The notes: generated from the letters alone by a model not told the origin. A stretch of 64,000 nucleotides of DNA from Microvirga alba (GCF_015694465.1 NZ_JADQDO010000003.1:62001-126000); one strand, 5' to 3'. Shown: positions 7,702 to 17,396, counted from the stretch's first letter. A program made the numbers and translations.

Positions 7702-10700
7702 TCACTCCGCCGCCTCCGACATGACTTCCTCCTCGGCCTCCGGTTCTTTGCCGCGCCGCCAGTTCCTCACCGCCAGGGACAGGCGGTCGAGATAGATATA
7801 GACAACCGGGGTCGTAAAAAGCGTGAGCGCCTGGCTGACGAGAAGCCCGCCGACCATGGCGTAGCCTAGCGGCTGACGAAATTCCGAGCCGGTCCCGTGG
7901 CCAAGCATCAGCGGCACGCCGCCCAGAAGCGCCGCCATCGTCGTCATCATGATCGGCCGGAACCGCAGGATCGCCGCTTTGCGGATAGCGTCGTGGCTCG
8001 ACAGCCCCTCGCCGCGCTCGGCGCTGATGGCGAAATCCACCATCATGATGCCGTTCTTCTTCACGATGCCGATCAAGAGAATGATGCCGATGAAGGCGAT
8101 CAGGCTGAACTCGATCCCGAACAGCATCAGCGTCGCCAGCGCGCCCAATCCGGCGGACGGAAGCGTCGAGAGGATCGTGATGGGATGAACGTAGCTCTCG
8201 TACAAGATGCCGAGGATCAGATAGACTACAACGAGCGCCGCCAGGATGAGAAGCGGCACGGTGGATAGCGACGCCTGGAAGGCCTGTGCGTTGCCTTGGA
8301 AATTACCGACAAGCGCGGCGGGCGCGCCAATCTCGCGTTGCGCCTTTTCAATCGCTGCGGTCGCCTGGCCGAGCGCGGTGTCCGGCGCGAGATTGAAGCT
8401 GATCGTCACCGCCGGGAATTGGCCCTGATGGTTGACCGAGAGCGGCGCGATCTTGCGGGTCGTCCATTTCGCGAAGGTGGATAGCGGCACCTGCTGACCT
8501 GAGATCGGGGATTTCAAGTAGATGCTGTTGAGGCTGTCCGTCTCGCCCTGCAAGTCCGGCAGGATTTCCATGATTACGTTGTAGCTGTTGAGCTGGGTGA
8601 AATACTGCGTGATCTGGCGTTGGCCGAATGCATCGTAGAGGGTGTCGTCGATCAGCTGCGGCGTGAACCCGAACCGCGAGGCCTGGTCCCGGTCGATGGT
8701 CAAAGTGAGGGTCGTGCCGTTGATCTGCTGGTCGGTCGCGACATCGCGCAGTTCCGGCAGGGTCTTGAGCTTTTCCAGGACCTTGGGCGCCCATTCGTTC
8801 AGCTGGTCGAGATTGGCGTCCTGCAGGGTGTATTGGAACTGCGTGCGAGCCTGGCGCGCCCCGATATTGATGTCCTGCGCCGACTGAAGAAAGAGGCGCA
8901 TGCCTTCGACCTTATCGAGCTGCGGCCTGAGCCGCGCGATGAACTCGGTTGCCGAGACGTCGCGCTCGGACTGGGGCTTCAGCGTGATGTAGACGCGCCC
9001 GTTATTGAGAGTACCGGCGCTGGGGCCTGGCCCGATCGCCATGGCGTAGGTGTCGACAGCCGGATCGCGCGCGAGGATCTCGCCGATTTTCTCCTGCCGC
9101 CGCATCATGTCCTTGAATGAAATATCCTGCGCCGCCTCGGAGGTGCCCTGGATGAATCCCGTATCCTGCTGCGGGAAGAAGCCCTTCGGGATCACCACAA
9201 ACAGATAGGCGGTCGCGGCGAGCGTCGCGAAGAAGACGAGCAAGGTGATGAACCGATGCCGAAGCGCCGTGTCGAGGCCGTGCTCGTAAGCCCTCTCCAA
9301 ACCAGTGAAGAAGCTCTCCATCAAACGATAGAACCGTCCATGCCGCGCGTTCTTCTCTTCCTTGAGGAGCCGCGAGGCCATCATGGGCGTCAGCGTCAGG
9401 GAGACGAAGGCCGAAACCGCGATTGCCATTGCGACAACCATCGAAAACTCGCGGAACAATCGCCCCACGATCCCGCCCATGAGCAAAAGCGGAATGAACA
9501 CGGCGATCAGCGAAATGCTGATCGACAGGATCGTAAATCCGATCTCGCCGGAGCCCTTATAGGCGGCCTCCATCGGCTTCTCGCCGTTCTCCACATGGCG
9601 AACGATGTTTTCGAGCATGACGATGGCGTCGTCCACGACGAAGCCGACGGAGATCGTGAGTGCCATCAACGACAGGTTATCGAGGCTGTATCCCGCCAGG
9701 TACATCAGCCCGAACGTGCCGAGCAGCGCCAGCGGAACGGTGATGCTTGGAATGACCGTCGCCCACAATTTGCGCAGAAAGAGAAAGATCACCAGCACGA
9801 CGAGCACGATGGTCAGGATCAGCGTGAACTGCACGTCCGACACTGAGGCGCGGATGGTCTGGGTCCGGTCGCTCAAAATACTGATCTTGATCGCCGGCGG
9901 CATCGCGGCCCGCAGCCGGGGCAGCTGAGCCTTGATCCGCTCCACCGTATCGATGACGTTGGCGCCCGGCTGCTTGTAGATGACGAGAAAGACGCCGCGC
10001 TTGTCGCCGCTCCACGCCGCGAGCTTGGTGTTCTCAGGCCCGGCGACGGCGTGGCCGATGTCGCGCACGCGGACCGGCGCGCCATTCTGGTAGGCGACGA
10101 TGACGTCGTCCCACTCCTCGGCGCGAAGCAACTGGTCGTTGGCATAGACCGTGAAGCTGCGCGTGGTGCCGTCGATGGTTCCTTTCGGGCTGTCGACCGT
10201 CGAGATCGCGAGTTGGGCGCGCACGTCCTCCAGGGACAGGTTCTTGTTGACGAGTTTCGCAGGATCGAGCTGCACCCGGATCGAGGGCTTCTGCTCGCCG
10301 CCGATGGTTACCTGGGCGACGCCGGAGATCTGGCTGACCTGTTGTGCCAACTTGGTGTCGGCATTGTCGTCCACCTCCGTCAAAGGCAGGCTCTCGGACG
10401 TGACCGAGATGATCAGGATCGGCACATCTGCCGGATTGACCTTTCGATAGGTTGGCGGATTGGGCAGGTTTTTCGGTAATCGACCGCTCGCGGCGTTGAT
10501 GGCGGCCTGCACATCCTGGGCAGCCGCGTCGATGTCGCGGTCGAGGTCGAACTGGATCGTGACCGTCGTGGCGCCGAGAGCGCTCGTTGAGGCCATCTGC
10601 GTCACGCCGGGGATCTGCCCGAATTGCCGTTCCAGCGGTTGCGCGACCGAGGAGGCCATGGTCTCCGGGCTTGCGCCGGGAAGCGAAGCCGAGATCTGGA

Positions 10701-10839
10701 TCGTCGGGAAGTCCACCTGAGGCAGCGGCGCAACCGGCAGGAACGGGTAGGCCACCAGGCCCACGAAAAGGACGGCGACCATCAGAAGCGTGGTTGCAAC
10801 CGGATAGCGAATGAATGGAGCCGAAAGACCACCCATCAT
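7702..10839 (-). CDS. RND multidrug efflux permease (MdtB/MdtC/MuxB type, HAE1 family)
   Basis: 1045-residue inner-membrane proton/drug antiporter, full length for the HAE1 family. The N-terminus FIRYPVATTLLMVAVLFVGLVAYPFLPVAPLPQVDFPTI is one of the most conserved stretches in the MdtB/C subgroup. The TM4 motif GFVVDDAIVMLENIVRH carries the paired aspartates of the proton relay, and RPIMMTTMAALLGGVPL lies near the C-terminus. Two large periplasmic loops are present. Its ATG overlaps the adaptor stop (ATGA), so the two are translationally coupled. No outer-membrane channel gene is adjacent, so a TolC-type partner must be encoded elsewhere. Substrates are not predictable. Confidence 0.95.
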   Translation of the reverse strand: MMGGLSAPFIRYPVATTLLMVAVLFVGLVAYPFLPVAPLPQVDFPTIQISASLPGASPETMASSVAQPLERQFGQIPGVTQMASTSALGATTVTIQFDLDRDIDAAAQDVQAAINAASGRLPKNLPNPPTYRKVNPADVPILIISVTSESLPLTEVDDNADTKLAQQVSQISGVAQVTIGGEQKPSIRVQLDPAKLVNKNLSLEDVRAQLAISTVDSPKGTIDGTTRSFTVYANDQLLRAEEWDDVIVAYQNGAPVRVRDIGHAVAGPENTKLAAWSGDKRGVFLVIYKQPGANVIDTVERIKAQLPRLRAAMPPAIKISILSDRTQTIRASVSDVQFTLILTIVLVVLVIFLFLRKLWATVIPSITVPLALLGTFGLMYLAGYSLDNLSLMALTISVGFVVDDAIVMLENIVRHVENGEKPMEAAYKGSGEIGFTILSISISLIAVFIPLLLMGGIVGRLFREFSMVVAMAIAVSAFVSLTLTPMMASRLLKEEKNARHGRFYRLMESFFTGLERAYEHGLDTALRHRFITLLVFFATLAATAYLFVVIPKGFFPQQDTGFIQGTSEAAQDISFKDMMRRQEKIGEILARDPAVDTYAMAIGPGPSAGTLNNGRVYITLKPQSERDVSATEFIARLRPQLDKVEGMRLFLQSAQDINIGARQARTQFQYTLQDANLDQLNEWAPKVLEKLKTLPELRDVATDQQINGTTLTLTIDRDQASRFGFTPQLIDDTLYDAFGQRQITQYFTQLNSYNVIMEILPDLQGETDSLNSIYLKSPISGQQVPLSTFAKWTTRKIAPLSVNHQGQFPAVTISFNLAPDTALGQATAAIEKAQREIGAPAALVGNFQGNAQAFQASLSTVPLLILAALVVVYLILGILYESYVHPITILSTLPSAGLGALATLMLFGIEFSLIAFIGIILLIGIVKKNGIMMVDFAISAERGEGLSSHDAIRKAAILRFRPIMMTTMAALLGGVPLMLGHGTGSEFRQPLGYAMVGGLLVSQALTLFTTPVVYIYLDRLSLAVRNWRRGKEPEAEEEVMSEAAE

Positions 10840-12035
10840 GAGGGCTCCTGCGCACTCACGCGTTTCGGAATGTCCGGGTTGTTGGTGATCTCGACAGCCG
10901 CACCCGGCTGCAGCCGGTAGTGCCCGGCGGTAACGACCGCGTCCCCCACGGCAAGGCCGCTCTCAATGACGGCTTTATCCTCCGTGATGGGCCCGACCGC
11001 GACGCTTCGCATCTCGACGGTCTTGTCCGGCTTGACGACGTAGACGTAGAGCCCGCGCGGCCCGCGTTGAACCGCCGTGCTCGGCACGGCGACGACCCCA
11101 TTCAAGGTCGCCACCAGAAGCCGCGCATCGACGGACTGGCCCGGCCAAAGGGTATGATCCTTGTTCTCGAATTTCGCTTTGAGACGGATCGTGCCGGTCG
11201 AGGTATCGACCTGGTTGTTCAACAGGGTCAGAACACCCTCGCCGAGGGTCTCCTTACCGTTCGGCGACAATGCCCGGACCTTGAGCGGCCCGCTCTTCTG
11301 CGATTTTACGATCGCGGGGAGCTGTCCTTCAGGGACCGTGAACACCACGGAAATCGGTTCGATCTGGGTGATCTCGACCACGCCGTTCGTGTCCGCCGCG
11401 TGAATGATGTTGCCTTGGTCGACCTGCCGGAACCCGGTGCGCCCGGCAAGCGGCGAGCGGATGGTCGTGTAATCGAGCTGCGTCCTCGCGTTGTCGATAG
11501 CGCCCTGATCGGCGCGAATTTGCGCGATCAATCCATCCACGTTCGCCTTTTGCGAGTCGAATAGCTGGTGCGTGGCGTAATCCCGCGCCAGAAGCTCGCT
11601 CGTGCGTGACAGGTCCGCCTTGGCGCTGACCAGCTGGGCCTCATCCTGCGCCTTCTTGGCGACGGCCTGGTCGAGGGCCGCCTGGAAAGGCCGCGGATCG
11701 AGCTGAAGCAGCAGATCGCCTTGCTTGACCATCTGCCCTTCGTCGAAAGCGATCTTTTGAATCTCACCATCCACACGGCTGCGAACCGTGACGGTATTGT
11801 ATGCCTGCACGGAACCGAGCCCGGTCAGATAGACCGGAACATCCGCCGTCGCGACCGTGGCCGCCTGCACGGGAACAGGCACGGCGCGTTGAGCCGCATC
11901 AGGATCGGCCGCTTTGCTTCCGCGAGAATGCAGCCAATTCCAGCCCGCGTATCCACCGACAGCGAGGAGACAAACGATCAAGACCGCAAGGACGGCGCGT
12001 ATCGGCCGCGATGTCCTCGGCACCGTCTCCAGCAT
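10836..12035 (-). CDS. RND efflux periplasmic adaptor subunit (MdtA-like)
   Basis: 399-residue membrane-fusion protein. It has an N-terminal membrane anchor (AVLAVLIVCLLAVGGYAGW, about residues 14-32) and a lipoyl half-motif VRSRVDGEIQKIAFDEGQMVKQGDLL. A helical hairpin (about 115-180) and the second lipoyl half DYTTIRSPLAGRTGFRQVDQG follow, then the beta-barrel region with TGTIRLKAKFEN. It bridges the permease to an outer-membrane channel. It is the first gene of a two-gene operon and overlaps the permease by 4 bp. The 106 bp upstream probably hold the promoter; no regulator gene is adjacent. Confidence 0.94.
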   Translation of the reverse strand: MLETVPRTSRPIRAVLAVLIVCLLAVGGYAGWNWLHSRGSKAADPDAAQRAVPVPVQAATVATADVPVYLTGLGSVQAYNTVTVRSRVDGEIQKIAFDEGQMVKQGDLLLQLDPRPFQAALDQAVAKKAQDEAQLVSAKADLSRTSELLARDYATHQLFDSQKANVDGLIAQIRADQGAIDNARTQLDYTTIRSPLAGRTGFRQVDQGNIIHAADTNGVVEITQIEPISVVFTVPEGQLPAIVKSQKSGPLKVRALSPNGKETLGEGVLTLLNNQVDTSTGTIRLKAKFENKDHTLWPGQSVDARLLVATLNGVVAVPSTAVQRGPRGLYVYVVKPDKTVEMRSVAVGPITEDKAVIESGLAVGDAVVTAGHYRLQPGAAVEITNNPDIPKRVSAQEPS

Positions 12036-12141
12036 GGAACTCCCCCGCAGGACGCAACTACACTAACGTAACTACGCCGTAGGGTGGTGAGTGGTTCACG
12101 CGCCACACGCAGTTGTGTGGAGGAGCTGTGAGTTTCGGCGG

Positions 12142-13017
12142 CTATTGAGTTTGGAGAAGCGGCAGAGGCTCGATGGCGATGGCCGGAAGCCCCTTCTCGC
12201 GCAACGCAGCGCGAAGTGAAGAGTCGAGGCCCCTGCCCTCGGTAAAGACTGCCAGGACCTCGTTTTCATCGGCCTCGTGGCCGGGAACGGGCTGGCCGAT
12301 CAACTGAATCACGCGGCGCGCAATGGCGGGGGCCGGGTCGATCCAGGTCACGGGCCAGGGAGCAAGACGCCTCATGCGCTCGAGCAACAGAGGGTAGTGG
12401 GTGCACGAGAGCGTGACGACATCGGTACGCCCGTTCTCATCCTCGACGAAGCAGGGGCGAAGTTCGGCCAGCAAGTCGGCGTCGGAGACCGGCGCGCCGG
12501 TCAGTTCCGCCTCGGCGAAGCCCGCGAGCAAACGCGAGCCGACGAGATTGACCTCGCATCCGGCGGCATAGGTCTCGATGAGGTCGCGCGTATAGTCCCG
12601 CGCCACGGTGCCGGGGGTAGCAAGCACCGTGATCTTGCCCGATTTCGTCGCGAGCGCCGCCGGCTTGATGGCCGGCACCGTCCCCACGAACGGAAGCGGG
12701 AAGCGTGCCCGCAGATGCGGCAGAACCAGGGTCGAGGCGGTGTTGCAGGCCACGACGACCATTTGCGGTTGATGCAGCTCGATCAGCCGTTCCATGAAGG
12801 TCGAAACACGAGCGACGAGGGTTTGCTCGCTCAGCCGTCCGTAAGGAAATCCGGCATCGTCCGCCGCATAGACGAACCGCGCATCGGGGCGCGCCTTCAA
12901 AACCTCGGAGAAGACCGTCAGGCCGCCGAGGCCCGAATCGAAGACGAGGATGGTGGGGACAGGAGACGGCATAACCACTGGATTATAGGCCGTCCCCGCG
13001 AGAAGATCGACACGCAT
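12142..13017 (-). CDS. murI: Glutamate racemase
   Basis: Makes D-glutamate for peptidoglycan. 291 residues. It has both catalytic cysteine regions, VVACNTAS and LSCTHYPLL, and the N-terminal FDSGLGGLTV with the general acid/base aspartate. ATG 13017 gives 15 extra residues compared with an internal ATG at 12972, but it has a good Shine-Dalgarno (GGGAGG, 7-nt spacing) and the internal one has none, so I keep the longer form. It lies 24 bp after the hydrolase-fold gene in the same direction. Confidence 0.96.
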   Translation of the reverse strand: MRVDLLAGTAYNPVVMPSPVPTILVFDSGLGGLTVFSEVLKARPDARFVYAADDAGFPYGRLSEQTLVARVSTFMERLIELHQPQMVVVACNTASTLVLPHLRARFPLPFVGTVPAIKPAALATKSGKITVLATPGTVARDYTRDLIETYAAGCEVNLVGSRLLAGFAEAELTGAPVSDADLLAELRPCFVEDENGRTDVVTLSCTHYPLLLERMRRLAPWPVTWIDPAPAIARRVIQLIGQPVPGHEADENEVLAVFTEGRGLDSSLRAALREKGLPAIAIEPLPLLQTQ

Positions 13018-13024
13018 GGCAAAG

Positions 13025-13030
13025 CCTCCC
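13025..13030 (-). promoter_or_regulatory. Shine-Dalgarno GGGAGG of murI
   Basis: CCTCCC on the plus strand, 7 nt before ATG 13017. It supports the upstream start of murI. Confidence 0.7.
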
Positions 13031-13041
13031 CGGCCTTCGGA

Positions 13042-14241
13042 TTACGTGCGGCTGTTCGGAAAGTGGGACAGGCTCTGCTTGGTCTCGGAAGGACCGAGGT
13101 TGAGGCGCCGGCGCGGGCCGCGGTCCTGCTTATCCTCATCGCCCTGGGTCTTCGGCATGTCCGCCGAGAGGCGGCGCACAGGCCAGCCATCGGTCCAGGT
13201 TCCCATGTCGATGAATCGCGGATCGCGTCGCAGTGCCGCCGCGTCCTTGCCCGCGAATGCAGCGTCAGCCGCCATGTCGAAGGTTTTCCAGAAGGCGAGG
13301 TAATCCAGCGTATCGGTCGCGTTGCTGCCGAGCTGCGCGGTCAGGATTGTCTGCTCACCGGTGAGCGCCATGTCGGCGCTCCAGCGCCAAATGCTTTTCT
13401 GCTTGGGGTCCTTCGGCGGATCGGGCGGCAGTTTGATCGCGGACGCGTCGTATTCGGATTTCAGAGAACCCGGCGAGGCGAGCGTCGCCGTCAGCGGGGG
13501 GTAGCCATGGTCGTCCGAGGCAACCCGCATGAAGAGCTTTCGGGAAGCCGGGATCTGTTTCGTTTCAGCCAGAATGCGCCTCGCCGCGCGATCAGCCGGC
13601 AGGTAGTCGCGGTCGCCGCTCATGGTGATCAGCATCGTCGAGCCACCGATGGCGGACAGATCGTCGAGGGGAATGCCACGCGACTTGTCCCCGGTCGCGA
13701 TGCCGCCGGGCATCAACGCGAAGATCAGCTTCGGCGTGGGCAGGCCCTCTCGGCCGGCCCCTGTCGCGAGATTGAGCGCAATCGGCACGCCCGCCAGATG
13801 GCCGATATAGGCTACCCGGTCGAGATCGGGGCGCGCCGCCGGATCGTTCGCGAGGGTCGCCAGCGAATTGCGGATGATCGTCGCCGCTTGGTAGGTCGCG
13901 TCGGCCGGTTTGGTCCGATTGACTTCCTGGAACCGGGGAACGAGGACGACGTATCCTTTCCGCGCCAGATGCTCGATCCATCCACCGTAGAGCGCGGGAT
14001 TGGTCGCGCCCCAGGAATGGAGAAGCACCACCACCGGCCGCGGCTCCGACGCCGCCCCGGAGGCGTGGAACACATAGGCGGCGGCGCTCGCCGTTCCGAC
14101 CGCGCGCTTCGTGACATCCGTGACCTTGTAATCGGCCCCGCCCGGCCCTTCCGCAGGCTGCTTGGGCGGAGTCGCGGCTTGCGCCCAGGAAACAACAAGG
14201 CACGAACCGAGAAGGAGAAGCGTGGTCAGCGAGCGGCGCAT
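13042..14241 (-). CDS. Exported alpha/beta-hydrolase-fold protein lacking the nucleophile serine
   Basis: 399-residue protein with a signal peptide (RRSLTTLLLLGSCLVVSWAQA). The fold is suggested by RPVVVLLHSWGATNP (first strand and oxyanion loop), GYVVLVPRFQEVNR (second strand) and DRVAYIGHLAGVPIALNLA, which sits exactly where the GxSxG elbow should be. In that elbow the residue at the serine position is Leu (G-H-L-A-G). An acid region SGDRDYLPAD and a possible histidine region ASDDHGYPPL follow. The C-terminus is basic and low-complexity. It may be a non-catalytic binding protein, or it may use another residue. Function unknown; probably periplasmic. It is upstream of and co-directional with murI. 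Confidence 0.75.
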   Translation of the reverse strand: MRRSLTTLLLLGSCLVVSWAQAATPPKQPAEGPGGADYKVTDVTKRAVGTASAAAYVFHASGAASEPRPVVVLLHSWGATNPALYGGWIEHLARKGYVVLVPRFQEVNRTKPADATYQAATIIRNSLATLANDPAARPDLDRVAYIGHLAGVPIALNLATGAGREGLPTPKLIFALMPGGIATGDKSRGIPLDDLSAIGGSTMLITMSGDRDYLPADRAARRILAETKQIPASRKLFMRVASDDHGYPPLTATLASPGSLKSEYDASAIKLPPDPPKDPKQKSIWRWSADMALTGEQTILTAQLGSNATDTLDYLAFWKTFDMAADAAFAGKDAAALRRDPRFIDMGTWTDGWPVRRLSADMPKTQGDEDKQDRGPRRRLNLGPSETKQSLSHFPNSRT

Positions 14242-14308
14242 GGCAGCCTCAGGTCGAAAGGTTTTTGCGCAACAGCGCGCTTATAGCCCCAACGTAAACA
14301 TAATATCT

Positions 14309-15043
14309 TTAAGGCTTCCTCAATCTCCGGCCTTCCGCCAGGGCACGAACCGCCCCGCGCAGGGTGCGCACATCCTGCTCGGTCATCTCCAGCCGATGAA
14401 ACATGTCGCGCATGTTGCGGGCCATGATCGGCTTCTTGTCCTCGGGGTAGAAATTCACCGCGTCGAGTTCGGCTTCGAGATAATCGAAGAAGGAGATGAT
14501 GGCTTCGCGCTCCGCGGGCGGCGAGCGCCTTTCGCCAGAGAACGGCAACGCCCCGTCGGCTTCGAGCTTGTGCCATTCGTAGGACACGAGAAGCACGGCC
14601 TGAGCCAGGTTCAGGGATGAGAACTTCGGATCGACCGGAAAGGTGATGATGGCATCGGCGAGCGAAATCTCATCGTTCTCGAGTCCGGTCCGCTCCCGCC
14701 CGAACATGATGCCGACGCCCTGCCCCTCCCCGATCCGCTCGCGCGCTTCCTGCATCGCCGCGTCCGGCCCGAAGACCCGCTTCATCTGCCCGCGCTCGCG
14801 GGCGGTGGTGGCGAACACGAAATTCAGATCGGCAATCGCCTCGGGGACGGTATCGTAAAGCTTCGCGCCCTCCAGCACATGCACCGCGCCCGAGGCCGCC
14901 GAATGCGCGCCCTTCCTGGGCCAGCCATCACGCGGAGCGACAATGCGCAACTCGGAGAGCCCGAAATTGGCCATGGCGCGCGCCACCATGCCGATATTCT
15001 CGGCCAGCTGAGGTTCGACCAGAATGATGACGGGTTTAGCCAT
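14309..15043 (-). CDS. trmJ: SpoU/TrmD-superfamily RNA 2-prime-O-methyltransferase (TrmJ-like)
   Basis: 244-residue SAM-dependent methyltransferase, probably of tRNA position 32. It shows the trefoil-knot signatures: N-terminal VEPQLAENIGMVARAMANFG (motif 1), GIMFGRERTGLENDEISLAD (motif 2) and SLNLAQAVLLVSYE (motif 3), followed by a short helical C-terminal extension as in TrmJ. Length is as in E. coli TrmJ. It is separated by 67 bp from the downstream hydrolase-fold gene. The exact RNA target is inferred from family resemblance. Confidence 0.9.
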   Translation of the reverse strand: MAKPVIILVEPQLAENIGMVARAMANFGLSELRIVAPRDGWPRKGAHSAASGAVHVLEGAKLYDTVPEAIADLNFVFATTARERGQMKRVFGPDAAMQEARERIGEGQGVGIMFGRERTGLENDEISLADAIITFPVDPKFSSLNLAQAVLLVSYEWHKLEADGALPFSGERRSPPAEREAIISFFDYLEAELDAVNFYPEDKKPIMARNMRDMFHRLEMTEQDVRTLRGAVRALAEGRRLRKP

Positions 15044-15356
15044 TGTCGTGCGTGAAGGAGCCTAGGCGAGAGCGGGTGATGTCGGGGCAGTCTTAGCGTC
15101 AAACCCGGTGTCACGGCTAGGGCGCAGCCCGTCGATAGGCCGTTATCGCGTCATAGATGGCCCTCGTACGAGGGCGAGCGACGGCAACTGGCTCCCCTCA
15201 CCGCCCAGCGGGGTCTTTCGTCTCAACTATCGGATCTATCTGCCGGAGGAGGAGGCTAGAACCCCAGCCACAATAGGGAAATGTCTCCCCCCGATCAGGC
15301 GGGTCGGCTGAGGTTGGCATTTAAAGCCTCGCCCATGCCGCCCCGAATACCGCCGC
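15044..15356. other. Gene-free stretch between the lipoprotein gene and trmJ
   Basis: 313 bp. I find no convincing gene, terminator or repeat family member here, only short overlapping frames of poor composition. Confidence 0.5.
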
Positions 15357-15644
15357 CTACCAGCAGCCCCAGCCGCAATAGTAGTGCGGGCGGGCGGCCG
15401 CTGCGCCGATCGCGGCGCCGCCGATGACGCCCACGGCAGCGCCGACCGCCGCTTGGTTCGCCGCTGCGTTCGATTGCGCGACATTGTTTTGGAAGCTTGC
15501 ATTGACGCAGCGATTGTAGGTCGCCGAGCCGGGCTTCAGACCCGATTGCAAGCAAACCGATTGAGCATTTGCCATGGACTGTTCTGTCGTTTGGCAGCCA
15601 GCAAGAGCCAGGGTGCCGGCTCCGATGATGATAGCTAGACGCAT
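15357..15644 (-). CDS. Small glycine-zipper lipoprotein
   Basis: 95-residue protein with a lipoprotein signal: MRLAIIIGAGTLALAGC has the lipobox LAGC with Cys about residue 17. The mature part has two cysteines (QSVCLQSG, YNRCVNA), an Asn/Ala-rich linker and a glycine-zipper-like segment (AAVGAAVGVIGGAAIGAAAA), and ends PHYYCGWGCW. Glycine-zipper lipoproteins usually sit in the outer membrane. The function is not known. It is monocistronic, and divergent in orientation from icd. Confidence 0.75.
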   Translation of the reverse strand: MRLAIIIGAGTLALAGCQTTEQSMANAQSVCLQSGLKPGSATYNRCVNASFQNNVAQSNAAANQAAVGAAVGVIGGAAIGAAAARPHYYCGWGCW

Positions 15645-16012
15645 TCGTCCTCCCAGTGTGTCGATAGGTAATTACTCCGGCAGAGAGAACATAACATCAT
15701 CCCATGAGTCAAATACGTTTACGTATAACGTTTGGGAATTTCCACCGGATTACACGTAATTTCAATACAGTTTCGCTTCGCCATCGGTGCTGCAGCACAC
15801 AAGAGCTACACAAAAAGGGATCTGGTCGCTCCGTCTGTACTTCGCGCCCCTACGTGACCCCGGCTCGACCCGGACGGTGGGTGCTAAAGAGCACCTCTAA
15901 CTTTTCCCGAGCCCCTCTCCCTTTCCCGCCAGCTCCAGTCGCGCTATAGGCCGCAGCAACAGCCTGCCGTCCGGCAGGCCTGGTTCCCGTTCCAGCGCTC
16001 AAGGTGAGATCA
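15645..16012. other. Regulatory region upstream of icd and the lipoprotein gene
   Basis: 368 bp between divergent genes. It contains an AT-rich palindrome-like stretch (ACGTTTACGTATAACGT, about 15715-15732) and, at 15962-15979, a perfect GCCTGCCG/CGGCAGGC inverted repeat with a 2-nt spacer about 33 bp before icd. Both could be operator sites; no known motif is matched. Confidence 0.4.
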
Positions 16013-17227
16013 ATGGCGAAGATCAAGGTTGCCAATCCGGTTGTCGAACTCGACGGCGACGAGATGACCCGTATCATTTGGCACTACATCAAAGACAAGC
16101 TGATCCACCCCTATCTCGACATCGATCTCAAGTATTACGATCTTGGGATGGAGCACCGCGACGCGACCGACGACAAGGTCACGGTCGAGGCGGCGGAAGC
16201 CATCAAGAAGTACGGCGTCGGCGTGAAATGCGCCACGATCACGCCGGACGAGGCCCGCGTGAAGGAGTTCAACCTCAAGGAGATGTGGAAGTCGCCGAAC
16301 GGCACGATCCGCAACATCCTCGGCGGCGTGATCTTCCGTGAGCCGATCATCTGCAAGAACGTTCCGCGCCTGGTTCCAGGCTGGACGCAGCCGATCATCG
16401 TCGGCCGTCACGCCTTCGGCGACCAGTACAAGGCGACGGACTTCAAGATTCCCGGCAAGGGCCGCCTGACGATCAAATTCGAAGGCGAGGACGGCACGGT
16501 CATCGAGAAGGAAGTCTTCAAGTTCACGGGCAGCGGCGTCGCCATGGCGATGTACAACCTCGACGAGTCGATCCGCGAATTCGCCCGCGCCTCGATGAAT
16601 TACGGCCTAATGCGCAAGTATCCGGTCTACCTCTCCACGAAGAACACCATCCTCAAGGCCTATGACGGCCGCTTCAAGGACATCTTCGAAGAGGTCTACC
16701 AGAACGAGTTCAAGACGAAGTTCGAAGCCGCCGGCATCACCTACGAGCACCGCCTTATCGACGACATGGTGGCCTCGGCCCTCAAGTGGTCGGGCGGCTA
16801 TGTCTGGGCCTGTAAGAACTATGACGGCGACGTGCAGTCCGACACGGTCGCTCAGGGCTTCGGCTCGCTCGGCCTGATGACCTCGGTTCTGATGACGCCG
16901 GACGGCAAGACGGTGGAGGCGGAAGCCGCCCACGGCACCGTGACCCGCCACTACCGCGAGCACCAGAAGGGCAAGGAGACGTCGACCAACTCCATCGCCT
17001 CGATCTTCGCCTGGACCCGTGGTCTCGCCCACCGCGCCAAGCTCGACGACAACGCCGAGCTCGCCAAGTTCGCCTCGACCTTGGAGAAGGTTTGCGTGGA
17101 CACGGTCGAAGCCGGCTACATGACCAAGGACCTCGCCCTCCTCGTCGGCGCGGAGCAGAAGTGGCTCTCCACTACCGGCTTCCTCGACAAGATCGACGAG
17201 AATCTCAAGAAGGCGATGGCGGCTTAA
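16013..17227 (+). CDS. icd: NADP-dependent isocitrate dehydrogenase
   Basis: TCA-cycle enzyme converting isocitrate to 2-oxoglutarate. 404 residues, the short homodimeric (eukaryote-like) NADP-IDH type found in Hyphomicrobiales. Visible motifs are [20 protein letters not shown] at the N-terminus, [13 protein letters not shown] (isocitrate-binding SPNGT) and the metal-binding signature [20 protein letters not shown] 16013 has AAGGTGAG 4 nt upstream; the in-frame ATG at 16004 would only add three residues. A decayed copy of its 3-prime end lies at 18108-18349, downstream of an RTX gene, so the locus appears to have hosted an insertion or duplication. Confidence 0.97.
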   Translation: MAKIKVANPVVELDGDEMTRIIWHYIKDKLIHPYLDIDLKYYDLGMEHRDATDDKVTVEAAEAIKKYGVGVKCATITPDEARVKEFNLKEMWKSPNGTIRNILGGVIFREPIICKNVPRLVPGWTQPIIVGRHAFGDQYKATDFKIPGKGRLTIKFEGEDGTVIEKEVFKFTGSGVAMAMYNLDESIREFARASMNYGLMRKYPVYLSTKNTILKAYDGRFKDIFEEVYQNEFKTKFEAAGITYEHRLIDDMVASALKWSGGYVWACKNYDGDVQSDTVAQGFGSLGLMTSVLMTPDGKTVEAEAAHGTVTRHYREHQKGKETSTNSIASIFAWTRGLAHRAKLDDNAELAKFASTLEKVCVDTVEAGYMTKDLALLVGAEQKWLSTTGFLDKIDENLKKAMAA

Positions 17228-17241
17228 AAACGGGCGCCAGA

Positions 17242-17274
17242 GTCATGGCCGGGACTTGTTCCGGCCATGCACGC
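17242..17274. repeat. Short palindromic repeat (ATGGCCGG-type), copy after icd
   Basis: GTCATGGCCGGGACTTGTTCCGGCCATGCACG, a 33-bp near-palindrome. A diverged copy follows the icd fragment at 18378-18410. A related longer element with ATGGCCGGC and CCAGCCATGAC ends occurs at 42760-42842. Confidence 0.7.
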
Positions 17275-17307
17275 GAAGCCCTCCGGAACAGGTGGGCTGA
17301 CAGGATC

Positions 17308-17341
17308 AAAAAAAGAGAGCCCGACGGGCTCTCTTTTTTAT
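17308..17341 (+). terminator. Rho-independent terminator of icd
   Basis: AAAAAAAGAGAGCCCG, 2-nt loop region, CGGGCTCTCTTTTTT. A strong stem with flanking A and T runs makes it potentially bidirectional, also serving the RTX gene on the other strand. Confidence 0.87.
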
Positions 17342-17342
17342 T

Positions 17343-17396
17343 GCGGGAAGACTTGTTTAACGCGGGAAGACTTGCTCAACGCGGGAAGACCTGCCG
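17343..17396. repeat. Three tandem 19-bp direct repeats
   Basis: GCGGGAAGACTTGTTTAAC, GCGGGAAGACTTGCTCAAC and a third, partly diverged unit start at 17343, 17362 and 17381. They lie between the icd terminator and the RTX stop codon. Possible protein-binding or junction iterons; role unknown. Confidence 0.75.
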
